From NCBI GenBank assembly GCA_003280055.1, contig QCGG01000003.1:1-64000 (forward strand): a stretch of DNA of 64,000 nt, read 5' to 3'. Numbering within the stretch: the stretch's first letter is position 1; the number at the start of each line of letters is the position of its first letter. The notes below the pieces were generated by a model, which did no database searches, was not told where the DNA came from, and saw only the letters and a list, made by a program, of their open reading frames with translations. This stretch comes from Prochlorococcus sp. AG-363-P19 (GTDB taxonomy: Bacteria > Cyanobacteriota > Cyanobacteriia > PCC-6307 > Cyanobiaceae). The position numbers and the translations under genes are program-made. Positions 36,273 to 45,300 of this stretch are shown here, piece by piece.

Positions 36273-36475
36273 CTGTTGATTGGAAAGAATCAGATGGAGC
36301 AGCGTGGAGGGAAGAGTTCAAGCAACTCAAAGGGATTGTCTCTATTGATGACCTCAAATTGCTGGATGAAGGAGCAACAACCATGAAAGAGGCATGGCAA
36401 CTAGGCGCTCTTCATGCTGAATACAAACGACTGAAGAGAACCCAGCCACCAGACCTGCCAGATATAAAGCGATGA
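36269..36475 (+). CDS. Small protein 2 of the micro-operon (68 aa)
   Basis: A charged, probably helical protein (WREEFKQLKGIVSIDDLKLL) with coupled start and stop codons on both sides (ATGA overlaps). Function unknown. Confidence 0.55.
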   Translation: MTVDWKESDGAAWREEFKQLKGIVSIDDLKLLDEGATTMKEAWQLGALHAEYKRLKRTQPPDLPDIKR

Positions 36476-36588
36476 GCTATTCCGATGCGCTGTTCATATT
36501 TGCTCCCACCATTGGATTGGTGATTTTCTTTGTGGTAATGAATATCGTGATTACAAGGGTCTTCACCAATGACCGAAACAGCAGATGA
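36472..36588 (+). CDS. Small protein 3 of the micro-operon: single-pass membrane peptide (38 aa)
   Basis: ATG 36,472 overlaps the preceding stop and the frame ends in TGA at 36,588, overlapping the next ATG. The peptide is mostly one membrane span (IFAPTIGLVIFFVVMNIVIT) with a basic tail. Coupling on both sides argues it is real. Confidence 0.5.
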   Translation: MSYSDALFIFAPTIGLVIFFVVMNIVITRVFTNDRNSR

Positions 36589-36794
36589 TTGAGGCCTACA
36601 CCTTTGAACAATGCAAGAAAGACAAGGAGATTAGACAACTCAAAATCAAGAACTTGGAGCATGCCATCTACCAGTTAGAAGCGATAATCGCTGAATCGCA
36701 AATGGATGGAGATGCCTTGACCTTTTTAAGGAGGAAGGTTGCCGACTCTAGGCAAGATCTAGAAGTGCTTTATTTAATGAATGATCAGGAGTAA
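36585..36794 (+). CDS. Small protein 4 of the micro-operon (69 aa, coiled-coil)
   Basis: Long charged helices (QLKIKNLEHAIYQLEAIIAE, FLRRKVADSRQDLEVLY) suggest a coiled-coil. It overlaps the previous stop and ends directly before the next ATG. Function unknown. Confidence 0.55.
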   Translation: MIEAYTFEQCKKDKEIRQLKIKNLEHAIYQLEAIIAESQMDGDALTFLRRKVADSRQDLEVLYLMNDQE

Positions 36795-37004
36795 ATGAGA
36801 CCCTGCTACAAAAGACAAGAGGACTCAATTGACACTGAGGTTTTGACTATGGATTGGGACGCAGCCAGAGCACACTGCAAAGAGAAAAACTGGAAATGGA
36901 CTCTGGATTTGATCGACACGTATCAGAAGGAGATGGAAGAACTAAAAGGCGAGAATGTGAAACTCAAGCGTCAGTTAGTCCTTCGCTCTCAACTGAACAA
37001 GTAA
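36795..37004 (+). CDS. Small protein 5 of the micro-operon (69 aa, coiled-coil)
   Basis: Begins at ATG immediately after the previous stop (ATG at 36,849 is a possible shorter start). The C-terminus is a coiled-coil (YQKEMEELKGENVKLKRQL). A near-identical copy of its last 32 codons stands at 18,020, so its 3' end takes part in the island's recombination. Confidence 0.6.
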   Translation: MRPCYKRQEDSIDTEVLTMDWDAARAHCKEKNWKWTLDLIDTYQKEMEELKGENVKLKRQLVLRSQLNK

Positions 37005-37048
37005 TGCCGAGGCACAATGAAGACAGGCTTAATACCTGTTAGCAGGTT

Positions 37049-37187
37049 CCATCCACACATCGCAATATCGTTGAGAACCCATGGCACAACAGGAAATTAA
37101 CTACTGGCTAATGAACACTTATAAATCATTGAAACCAATGGATTAGAAGGAATCCCTAAATCCTATTCAAACTCTGTTCAAACTTCC
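37049..37187 (+). repeat. EVE-start repeat, copy G
   Basis: CCATCCACACATCGCAATAT, then ATGGCACAACAGG and AAATTAACTACTGGC (MAQQEINYWLMN), then left-end type II (GGATTAGAAGGAATCC) and paired octamers ATTCAAAC/GTTCAAAC 11 bp apart. A nearly complete copy. Confidence 0.9.
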
Positions 37188-37269
37188 TAATGGTTGATCA
37201 ATTAATCTTTCGCAAAGCCATGGTTTCGACATTGATTATGCCATTAAGGTATAGGTTATTGAGTAGGCT

Positions 37270-37545
37270 ATGGCTATGAAAAAATCTCTATTTACTTTTG
37301 CTTTAGTTGCTTTTACAGGATTAGATATTCTAGTTATAGCTTCGGCCAATAGTGACACTCTCTATAGGAACTTAGGCAATGATCTAAGTGGCAATCCAAC
37401 ATATTCAGACTCAGAAGGCACCAATTATCAACATGGTGCCTTTTATGATCCAAATGGAGCTTTTGGATACACAATGTATGGCAGCGATGGCAGCACCCTG
37501 TATTGCCAGAGAGGGTTAGGTAGTGATTCTTGCACTAAAAATTAA
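37270..37545 (+). CDS. Small secreted Gly/Tyr-rich protein (91 aa)
   Basis: A signal peptide (KKSLFTFALVAFTGLDILVIASA) is followed by a polar, Gly/Asn/Tyr-rich mature part (DPNGAFGYTMYGSDGSTLYC) with two cysteines near the end. It lacks a recognised domain and is probably an exported or surface small protein. ATG 37,276 is an alternative start. Confidence 0.55.
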   Translation: MAMKKSLFTFALVAFTGLDILVIASANSDTLYRNLGNDLSGNPTYSDSEGTNYQHGAFYDPNGAFGYTMYGSDGSTLYCQRGLGSDSCTKN

Positions 37546-37681
37546 TAATGTAATTAACAAAGTTTACGGAAAGCACTATCAAAACAATTGAGCAAGAATA
37601 GTAATAGTGAAAACTATTACTATTCTTGAGGCTACTAGGTAATCTAGGCGATAATTATTAGATGCTTGGGAAAGTGACTCA

Positions 37682-38050
37682 ATGAATTCAGGACTTTTTC
37701 TTCTTAGCTTCTTAATTGCAACAGTAGTTTGGCAAGGGATCGCCCAAATAGCAGGTCCACCTGTTGGGAAATGGATTTATGGTTTACGCGTAGAAAATTT
37801 TAAAAAGTCAGGGTTTTCTTTTCGTAGCGATGAAGATGCAGAGGCCTGGGTAGAAAAAACTATTACTAGCTCTATGAACCAAGGTTTACTACTGTTAGCT
37901 ATCGCCTGCGGTGCACTAATAGGAACTTTCGGTTTACCTCTTATTGGATTTAGTCGAAGCGTCAATCCATGGAGCTGGACTCGAATAATTGCTCTATGTG
38001 GAACAAGTTGGATATTCGTGGGAATCTTTCACCCCAGCTTACTTAGTTAA
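37682..38050 (+). CDS. Membrane protein with three predicted spans (122 aa)
   Basis: Hydrophobic stretches at residues ~4-24, ~67-87 and ~98-117 surround a hydrophilic segment (FRSDEDAEAWVEKT). No family recognised. Its 3' end overlaps the convergent small membrane gene by 12 bp. Confidence 0.5.
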   Translation: MNSGLFLLSFLIATVVWQGIAQIAGPPVGKWIYGLRVENFKKSGFSFRSDEDAEAWVEKTITSSMNQGLLLLAIACGALIGTFGLPLIGFSRSVNPWSWTRIIALCGTSWIFVGIFHPSLLS

Positions 38051-38308
38051 AAACCTTTTTTGGATAATCCACACTAAAAAGATTGTTGAGCCAAATAATG
38101 ACCACATTGGGAAATTATTAAACAACGCAATGATCAATAATAATGGGATCCATCCCCACATTAAAAATAAAATTATTCTGGCAAACCATTTGGCATATTT
38201 ACTTTTTGAACTTCCTAAAATACTTGACCATATCGGTGTATACGTAGGATTTCTATTTGGAAGTTTCCTTTGCTGCTCGTAAAACTCCCTTTCCTCTCTT
38301 TCATCCAT
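38039..38308 (-). CDS. Small two-span membrane protein (89 aa)
   Basis: A hydrophilic start (MDEREEREFYEQQRKLPNRN) precedes two membrane spans (FARIILFLMWGWIPLLLIIAL and SLFGSTIFLVWII). It overlaps the convergent membrane gene. Function unknown. Confidence 0.5.
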   Translation of the reverse strand: MDEREEREFYEQQRKLPNRNPTYTPIWSSILGSSKSKYAKWFARIILFLMWGWIPLLLIIALFNNFPMWSLFGSTIFLVWIIQKRFLTK

Positions 38309-38439
38309 TTTAAATCTCTTTATCTTATATACCCTTTCTACCTCATTTAAATGAAGTCTTCATACAGCCTTGAAAATTTTTTTCTTTTTGTATAAAGTTA
38401 AGTCGTTCCATGAGATATGACACATACGAGTTTTTTTAG

Positions 38440-38640
38440 TTATTAGGAATAGAAACGTGATTGAAATAGAATAGGAATAAGGTGGTGAGCATGTTAAGCC
38501 ATCCACACATCGCAATATCGCTGAAATCCCATGGCACCAAAGGAAATCAACTACTGGCTAATGAAAAGTTCCTTTTTAGTGATAGCAACCGATCTCAGCG
38601 AATCAGAAATTTCTATCCAAACTTTATCCAAACTAGAGAA
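38440..38640 (+). repeat. EVE-start repeat, copy H (full length)
   Basis: It includes the upstream shared segment (AATAGAAACGTGATTGAAAT), CCATCCACACATCGCAATAT, ATGGCACCAAAGGAAATCAA with the core (MAPKEINYWLMKS), left-end type I (ACCGATCTCAGCGAATC) and ATCCAAAC pairs 11 bp apart. It ends at the ATG of the GIY-YIG gene. Confidence 0.9.
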
Positions 38641-39300
38641 ATGACTGCAGGGATTGTGTATGTACTAACCAACCCTGCTATGCCACGGATGGTGAAGATA
38701 GGCAGAACAGGTAGAGAAATAGGTGATCGTTTGGCTGACTTATATACAACGGGAGTTCCACTTCCTTTTGAATGTGAATATGCCGCCAAAGTCAAAGACC
38801 AAAACGAAGTTGAATCTGCTTTTCATCTTGCTTTTGGACCTTATCGAGTTAATCCAAGAAGGGAGTTTTTCAACATCGAGCCAGATCAAGCAATTACCTT
38901 GCTCAGGTTGATGGCGATAGAAGATGTCACTCCAGTCATCCAAAAGGTAGCAGAAAATGTTGACTTAGAAGCCAAAGCAGCAACTGAAAAATTCAAAAAG
39001 AAAAGAAGACCTAACGTTAATCTCTGGACTATGGGGTTAATGGGAGAAGAGATTGTTTTTAGAGATGGAACGACCACCGCCAAGGTTGTTTATGACGGTT
39101 GGATAGAACCAAAAGGATATAAACCAATAGACGGAAAAGTCTCGCTCACTAGTTATACAAAGGAATTGCTTTCTCTCCCTCCAGACGCAAGACCAAATGT
39201 CAAGCCATATTGGACATATAAAGGTCAAAGCTTGAGCGACTTATATGAGGCATGGGAAGATGCAGGGTTCCCAAACAGGTCTGGAGAAAATTTGGAATGA
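38641..39300 (+). CDS. GIY-YIG/T5orf172-type nuclease domain protein
   Basis: I place the start at ATG 38,641 because the longer frame reads through repeat copy H. The N-terminal domain has the GIY-YIG-like features GIVYVLTNP, VKIGRTGREIGDRLADLY with the conserved Arg, ESAFHLAFG and PRREFFNIEPDQAI. This T5orf172/MUG113 subtype occurs in phage and repair-related nucleases. The C-terminal ~80 residues are a separate conserved-looking module (KVVYDGWIEPKGYKP). It is coupled by ATGA to the next gene and followed by an HNH nuclease. Confidence 0.75.
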   Translation: MTAGIVYVLTNPAMPRMVKIGRTGREIGDRLADLYTTGVPLPFECEYAAKVKDQNEVESAFHLAFGPYRVNPRREFFNIEPDQAITLLRLMAIEDVTPVIQKVAENVDLEAKAATEKFKKKRRPNVNLWTMGLMGEEIVFRDGTTTAKVVYDGWIEPKGYKPIDGKVSLTSYTKELLSLPPDARPNVKPYWTYKGQSLSDLYEAWEDAGFPNRSGENLE

Positions 39301-39602
39301 CTTACAAAAGTGATTACGTCCGACTACTAGAAGCTCATAAGCTTGCACTCTGGCAGGGTGATCAAAAAACCGCCAATGAGTGTTTAAGTAAAGCTCAAAA
39401 GCTTTCTAAAGAAGGCAAAATCTCTACTGATCCCGAATACGTTCTTCAGCTAACTGAGGCTGTCCTTGGAGAACCAACCATAGAAGTTAATGGTAAAAAA
39501 GTTAGCTTCATTGATGATTCGAGCTACTTCAATGATCCTAATAGAGCAAAAGGAGTATTTGAAGTAGGTATGGATAGTAGCGGGAGAAATCTCCATTATT
39601 GA
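39297..39602 (+). CDS. Hypothetical protein between two nuclease genes (101 aa)
   Basis: ATG 39,297 overlaps the GIY-YIG stop. The protein has helical, charged repeats (LLEAHKLALWQGDQKTANEC) and a C-terminal VFEVGMDSSGRNLHY. It is likely a partner of the flanking nucleases, but no family is recognised. Confidence 0.55.
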   Translation: MTYKSDYVRLLEAHKLALWQGDQKTANECLSKAQKLSKEGKISTDPEYVLQLTEAVLGEPTIEVNGKKVSFIDDSSYFNDPNRAKGVFEVGMDSSGRNLHY

Positions 39603-39605
39603 GAT

Positions 39606-40391
39606 ATGGATAAAAGCGATGCCATAAAACAAGCTTGCTCCTTCATTTCCCAAGGAAAGATTGATGAGGCAGGGAGAGTTATTGACAAAGAGTATCCTTT
39701 TGTTCCCTTAATTAAAAACAAAAGAAGTTATACCCCTAGAGAAATGACGATGGTCTTCGTTAGGGATGGATTTGTCGATCGGTATAGAGGCACAAAGTTA
39801 ATTTATCCACCTGCTTTGAGATTGCTTTCAAATTACCTGCCAGAAAAATTCCCTTATCATAAGAACGGGAAGATGAGCGAAGGACATATCGGGTACTGGG
39901 AGCTATTCCCAACAATTGACCACTTAATACCTGTTGCAAGAGGAGGAAAAGACAACCACTCAAATTGGGTCTGTTGCTCAATGCTTACAAATAGCATTAA
40001 GTCAAATTGGACCCTTGAGCAACTTCAATGGGAAGTTCTTCCAGAAGGCAATCTGCAGGAATGGGATGGGATGATTCATTGGTTTATCCAGCAAGTGCAT
40101 AGAGATAAGAAACAACAAGAGCACTCCTATATCAAAACTTGGTTTAATGCTGCTCTTGATTGTGCTGAAACAAATCCTCTAACAAACAAGCAAATGGTGC
40201 AGATACTTGCTGATGTTCAAACAGGGAATACTCCTAACGACAACGAAAACCCTCGAGCAACAAAATTCAGAGCTGATATGGAAAGGGACGTAGCCATAGC
40301 AAAAAAGGAATATGAAGAAAGTGAAGCGCAAAAAAAAGGACTTCCAATGAGAATTGAGATACCTATGGAATTGGACGACATCGACTTATGA
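39606..40391 (+). CDS. HNH endonuclease-like protein
   Basis: Residues ~100-140 contain the HNH site: TIDHLIPVARGGKDNHSNWV, with the His pair and Asn, followed by NSIKSNW. The N-terminal ~80 residues and the C-terminal helical part are unassigned. It lies 3 bp after the 101-aa gene, so three genes form an operon with two nuclease types, likely a restriction, defence or mobile-element function. Confidence 0.8.
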   Translation: MDKSDAIKQACSFISQGKIDEAGRVIDKEYPFVPLIKNKRSYTPREMTMVFVRDGFVDRYRGTKLIYPPALRLLSNYLPEKFPYHKNGKMSEGHIGYWELFPTIDHLIPVARGGKDNHSNWVCCSMLTNSIKSNWTLEQLQWEVLPEGNLQEWDGMIHWFIQQVHRDKKQQEHSYIKTWFNAALDCAETNPLTNKQMVQILADVQTGNTPNDNENPRATKFRADMERDVAIAKKEYEESEAQKKGLPMRIEIPMELDDIDL

Positions 40392-40545
40392 GCTCAGCGA
40401 AGAAAAAATGAACAGAAACGCTCTGTAAAAAGCACAAACAAGCCAGCTGATAGAGAATAGAAAAACTCAGAGCCCTTAGATGGAAGTCAATGTAAATGAG
40501 CAAAGCAGAAATAAATTAGGCAATTACCAAGTGGTGAGAAATTAA

Positions 40546-40827
40546 TCAAGGCATTATTTCCTTACAATGAGGATATTTCTCCAAAGTTTGTTGCCTAACT
40601 ACATTTGCAGTTTTAACTGAATGGTTTTTTTTTATTTGAGAAAGTGACACCTCCAACATCAATTTAGCATTTGAACTATTCATCAATCCAGCTTTATAAG
40701 CAGTGCATGTAGATTGCAGCCAACCAGTCATCCTTACTACATCAATGAGCTTCATATCATTGTGCGCAAAAGCTTTAGGAATCAAAAATAGACTCGAAAT
40801 TAAAGCAGAAAATAATAACAGGGGCAT
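40546..40827 (-). CDS. Secreted small protein with three cysteines (93 aa)
   Basis: ATG 40,827 gives a clean signal peptide (PLLLFSALISSLFLIPKAFA) ending at Ala-His; the longer TTG frame adds residues that are not signal-like. The mature part is helical with two Cys (STCTAYKAG, YPHCKEI). Likely periplasmic; no family recognised. Confidence 0.6.
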   Translation of the reverse strand: MPLLLFSALISSLFLIPKAFAHNDMKLIDVVRMTGWLQSTCTAYKAGLMNSSNAKLMLEVSLSQIKKNHSVKTANVVRQQTLEKYPHCKEIMP

Positions 40828-40960
40828 CTGATAGGACTTACTCAAAAATGTGCAGACACTATTAATTATAAAACTATGCAATACAAATGGGTTGGATGGG
40901 AAGGCGAAGCCGCTTGGAGAAAGGGTTTTAGGACACAGCCTAGTTTTGTCATCAGGCCAT

Positions 40961-41206
40961 TCTTATTGGGAATTGAGGAGTTTTTATATCAGCTGCGATC
41001 TGTTCATTATTAGTAATAGAAACTTGATTGAAATAGAATAGAAATAAGTGGGTAAGAATGTTAAGCCATCCACACATCGCAATATCGCTGAAATCCCATG
41101 GCACCAAAGGAAATCAACTACTGGCTAATGAAAAGTTCCCTTTAGGTGATAGCAACTGATCTCAACGAATCAGGAATTTCTATCCAAACTTTATCCAACC
41201 TAAAGG
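40961..41206 (+). repeat. EVE-start repeat, copy I (full length)
   Basis: Begins with TTCTTATTGGGAATTGAGGA, shared with copy J. It continues through CCATCCACACATCGCAATAT, MAPKEINYWLMKS and left-end type I, and ends with ATCCAAAC arm sites. The remaining 41,207-41,522 gap carries no recognised gene. Confidence 0.9.
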
Positions 41207-41522
41207 AATGGCAGAAAGGTAAGAAGAAAAGCCAACTTCATCTTCAGTTATTGCTCTACTAGAAGTGCCTTAAGGGCTCCCCTGGGTCAGCTCGCTATAA
41301 ACAAGAAAATAGATATAGATAAAGCCTGCCCTAGAGAATTGTAGAGCTAAAGCCAAAAGATGAACAGCTCTAAACTAAGACTAGAAAAGACTTATATAAG
41401 AGGAGAAAAATTACATAAGGCATCTTAAGTATTCCTTAATGTTTCAACACTGTAGGTAGTGTTGAAAGTGCTTGCAAGTATAAAAGTGCTTCCTAGGTTT
41501 AATTAGCACCGAAAAGAGTTTA

Positions 41523-41780
41523 ATGACTTACAACCTGCCAACAGACTTTTCCAATGAATACAATCCTCCTACTACGCGATTAGATCATATACAAGAACAG
41601 CAGGATTTTGACCTTGAGCATCAATTTGCCTTGTATGGTTACAGCTCATTAATTGAGAGTCTAGAGGGCAATGAAGAACTAAAGCAGTTGACCTTTAATT
41701 TATTATTCAGATATCTTATTCTTAATCAACATGATATTAATATTCCAAAGTGCTGGCAGGCAAAATTACAAAGGTTGTAA
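41523..41780 (+). CDS. Small protein upstream of the nuclease-helicase (85 aa)
   Basis: A soluble, acidic protein (LEHQFALYGYSSLIESLEGN, ending PKCWQAKLQRL), 57 bp upstream of the next gene in what looks like an operon. No family recognised; by position it may be an accessory component of the helicase locus. Confidence 0.55.
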   Translation: MTYNLPTDFSNEYNPPTTRLDHIQEQQDFDLEHQFALYGYSSLIESLEGNEELKQLTFNLLFRYLILNQHDINIPKCWQAKLQRL

Positions 41781-41837
41781 TTCCTAAAACTATTAAATTA
41801 AAATCTAATTTTATTACTCAAAAGGATCTTTTAAGTT

Positions 41838-42326
41838 ATGATTGATTTAATTGGTATACAAGAGGGGCTAATCCAGAAAGTTCTCTGTAGGAGCAAGGAT
41901 GATAAAGGTAAAATGTGCATTCTACAAGTAGAGCATTCCAATCTGGGTCTAGTCAGATTAAGAGTTTATTTGCATAATTTTCCCTTACATCTTTTACCAT
42001 TCATCAAAGGTTATCCTGTGTCATTTATCTGGGATAAGCATAATGAGATCGGGTATATGCTTGACCTCACTCGCCAAAACACTAAGTTCGTAAACCAGTT
42101 AGTGAACGTTTCATTTCAACTTGCCCCAACTGAAGTCTACGAGGATATACCGTTTTTAGCTGATCCATACTCAGCTGGCATTGTGGAAGATGAAGAGAGC
42201 GGGTCTGTGATATTGGAGGAAGGAGAAGATGCATCAACAGAAGAAGATGAGGACGTTGAAATCGAAATTGATGTTGATGTTGATGTTGATGTTGATGTTG
42301 ATGTTGATGATGGTAATAACTTATAA
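41838..42326 (+). CDS. Acidic-tailed protein of the nuclease-helicase operon (162 aa)
   Basis: Residues 1-110 form a compact beta-rich domain (GLIQKVLCRSKDDKGKMC, LVRLRVYLHNFPLHLLPF). The C-terminal third is very acidic and ends in a (Asp-Val)6 run encoded by six perfect GATGTT units. Such tails can mimic DNA or bind basic partners. The next gene starts 30 bp later. Family not recognised. Confidence 0.55.
   Translation: MIDLIGIQEGLIQKVLCRSKDDKGKMCILQVEHSNLGLVRLRVYLHNFPLHLLPFIKGYPVSFIWDKHNEIGYMLDLTRQNTKFVNQLVNVSFQLAPTEVYEDIPFLADPYSAGIVEDEESGSVILEEGEDASTEEDEDVEIEIDVDVDVDVDVDVDDGNNL
42270..42305. repeat. Six perfect GATGTT hexamers
   Basis: Six exact units lie in the reading frame and encode the Asp-Val repeat of the acidic tail. 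Because the unit is six bases, copy changes keep the frame and change only the tail length. Confidence 0.95.
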
Positions 42327-42356
42327 TATTTTAAATATAAAGTCTTAGTAAAACAT

Positions 42357-45300
42357 ATGATAACAAACTACAAATCTCGTATATTTACACCTAGCGAACT
42401 ATCTCAATTTTGCTTAAGTCCAATAGCAGCATGGTGGCATGAACTAGATCGTCGTAATCTATTTCAAGGTAATAAACCTAAAGCTGACCCTCTTAGCGAA
42501 ATCTTAAAAAAAGAAGGTATTCGCCATGAAGAAGAACTACTAAATAAGTTAGACGTAGAAGGGAAGAGTATTAAAAGACTTATTGGGAAGCAAAATAAAG
42601 CTGACTATATGGAAAAAGATAAGGCAATGTTAAAAGGCTATGACTATATCTATCAAGCTTCTTTCAATAATGGACATATGCGTGGATCAATAGATCTGCT
42701 TAAACGAGTGGAACTATCATCACGAATAGGAGAATACTCATACATTCCAATTGAATGTAAATTATCTAGCAAATTGCATTTTAAATTCCTAATTCAGGCT
42801 CTTTGTTATTGCGAACTTCTAATAGATAGTCTGGGGTATAGACCAAATACATTTGAAATTTATCTAGGTGGCGGTACTTTTTCAAGCTTTAATGTTGATA
42901 ATTACTGGCACTGGTATCAATTCAAGAAGAATCAATATCTTGACTTTATAAAAAATTTCAATCCAGAGATAGAGCCTGAAGACAAGCCAGGTGATCACGG
43001 TACCTGGACAGAATTCATCACAGAAAGGCTTAGAGAAAAAAGAGATCTGATATTAGTTCCCAACATGTTGAAGACTCAACGTAAAAAATTAAGGGCCAAA
43101 GGAATATTGTCGATTGATCAACTTGCAACTATGAAGCCGAGCACAAAAATACCAGGAATGAATCCAGAGATACTTGAAAAGCTAAGACAACAAGCTGCAA
43201 TACAAGTTAAACCAAGAAAAAATGAAAATATTCCTGAATACACCATTAAGCCAATGAATAATTCCTTTGGACTCTTTAAGCTCCCAAAGCCTAGTAAAGG
43301 TGATATTTGGTTCGACTTAGAAGGAGCTCGTGACTTTGTCCGAGGTACTAAACGAGAATACCTTTTTGGAGTTGTCTACTTAGAGGAGAATAATGAACTT
43401 AGAGATCTTTACTGGTGGGGTCACTCTGATGAGGAAGAAAAAAGAAGCTTCAAAAATTTTGTTGATTGGGTAGAGAATAGGCGTAAAGCATTCCCTGAGC
43501 TTCACATCTATCACTATGCAAATTACGAAAAAGTAGCAGTAAGAGATCTTCAACAAAAGTATCTAACTCGAATGAGTGAAATAACAGAGTGGCTTACAAA
43601 TGGACTATTGATAGATCTACAGCCAATAGTTCAGAAGACAATCATTCTTGGAGAGGAAAGCTACTCAATCAAAAAGGTAGAGAAGCTTTATATGCACCGT
43701 GAAGAGGATATGCAATCGGCCGTTGAATCAATGGTGGCATATGAACTTTGGAAAAACTCTGGTGAACCTGGCATGCCTGGAAGAGTAGAAGATGGTTTAA
43801 GTCCAATGCTTGAAGAGATACGTCTATACAACAAAGACGATCTGGTCTCAACCTATAAACTAAATCAATGGCTTTTAAAAATTAAATTAGACTTAGAGGT
43901 TCAAGAGCCGTTAATTGGAAAAGAGAAGAAAAAAGAACGAGAGCCTAGACCAATCGATATTCAAGCTGGTGCTTTATTCGATGAAATACCAAAACAATCT
44001 TTGAATAGTAATCAAAGAAATGATAACAAAAGCCCTCCGAATCCAAGAAGATGGAGCTGGAAAACACAAAAAGTATTAGCATCTTTATTAGGTTTCCATG
44101 TAAGAGAGCAAGATGTTAACTACTGGCGATATTTTGATCGGCTCGAACAATCTTTTACAAATCCATCCTCACTCTTAAAAGACGATGAAGTCATAGCCGA
44201 AGCACAATTAAATCAGACGTCAGACCTTATCGAATATTCCTTTAATCCAGAACAGCCAATTAAATTAGAAAAAGACGCAAACAGTAATTGGGGGCTAAAT
44301 TTATATCTACCAAAAAGCGAAATCACCTTAAAAGTTAGTCCCTACGAACTCGATTGTGAAAATGGTACTGTTAGGCTTCAAGGAAGTAAAGGGAGACTAC
44401 TCAATAGACTTTCTCAAGAAGAATGCCTTGTAAAAAAAGAGTTTGACCTTTCCAAAAGTACTAAAGATAGTCTTTTAACCCAAGCAAAAAGTTGGGTCAG
44501 TGGCGAGAGTACAGTATCTCCAACAATAATTCAACTATTAGAAAGAGAGTCAATACCTGAGTTAGTCAAAGTAAATGAAAAGATTGAGAAAGATCCTTCA
44601 GCTATTCATAGGAATATTGCAGAGTTTATGTACTCCCACAATGAGAAATTAATTGCAATACAAGGGGCTCCAGGCACTGGGAAAACAACTTTATCTAGCA
44701 AAATTGTTACCGAGTTAGTTCAAAAAGGTTACAGGGTAGCAATTACAGCTAACAGTCATAAGGTAATCAATAATTTACTTCTAAAGATAGATACTGATTT
44801 TCAAGAGCAGAATATCAATAGTCTAATAGCCAAATGTGATACTCTTGAGGACAACATATTTATTGATAGCAACGTCAGAACACTTCTCCCTAAAAGAATA
44901 AGTAGCCTTGTATCAGTTTTGGGTGCTACAACCAATAAATTTTGCAATAAAGGCTTTCATTCGACATTTGATCTTTTAATTGTTGATGAAGCAGGACAGT
45001 ATTCCTTAGCGAACCTATTAACAATTGCTAGGCATTTTAAATCAATACTTTTAGTAGGAGATACCCAGCAATTACCAATGCCCACTAAAGCTACTCATCC
45101 AAATAATTCTGGAGAATCATGCTTGCAATATCTTATGAATGGATTAGAAGTTGTCCCAACAAATAAAGGTATTTTTCTACCAATTAGCTGGCGTATGGCA
45201 CCTGCTATTAACGATGTTGTATCTGAACTTTTCTATGAAAGAAAGCTAAAGGCAAATATTAAAAACAATGGGAACAAAATCATTTGGTGGAATGGCTCTA

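Noticed and set aside
38482-38640. N-terminal 53 codons of the long GIY-YIG frame.
   Set aside because: These codons are repeat copy H read in frame; the true start is ATG 38,641.
44126-44140. AACTACTGGC inside the nuclease-helicase gene resembles the EVE-start core.
   Set aside because: It lies in frame in a coding region (VNYWRYF) with no arm octamers or flanking repeat sequence; a chance match.
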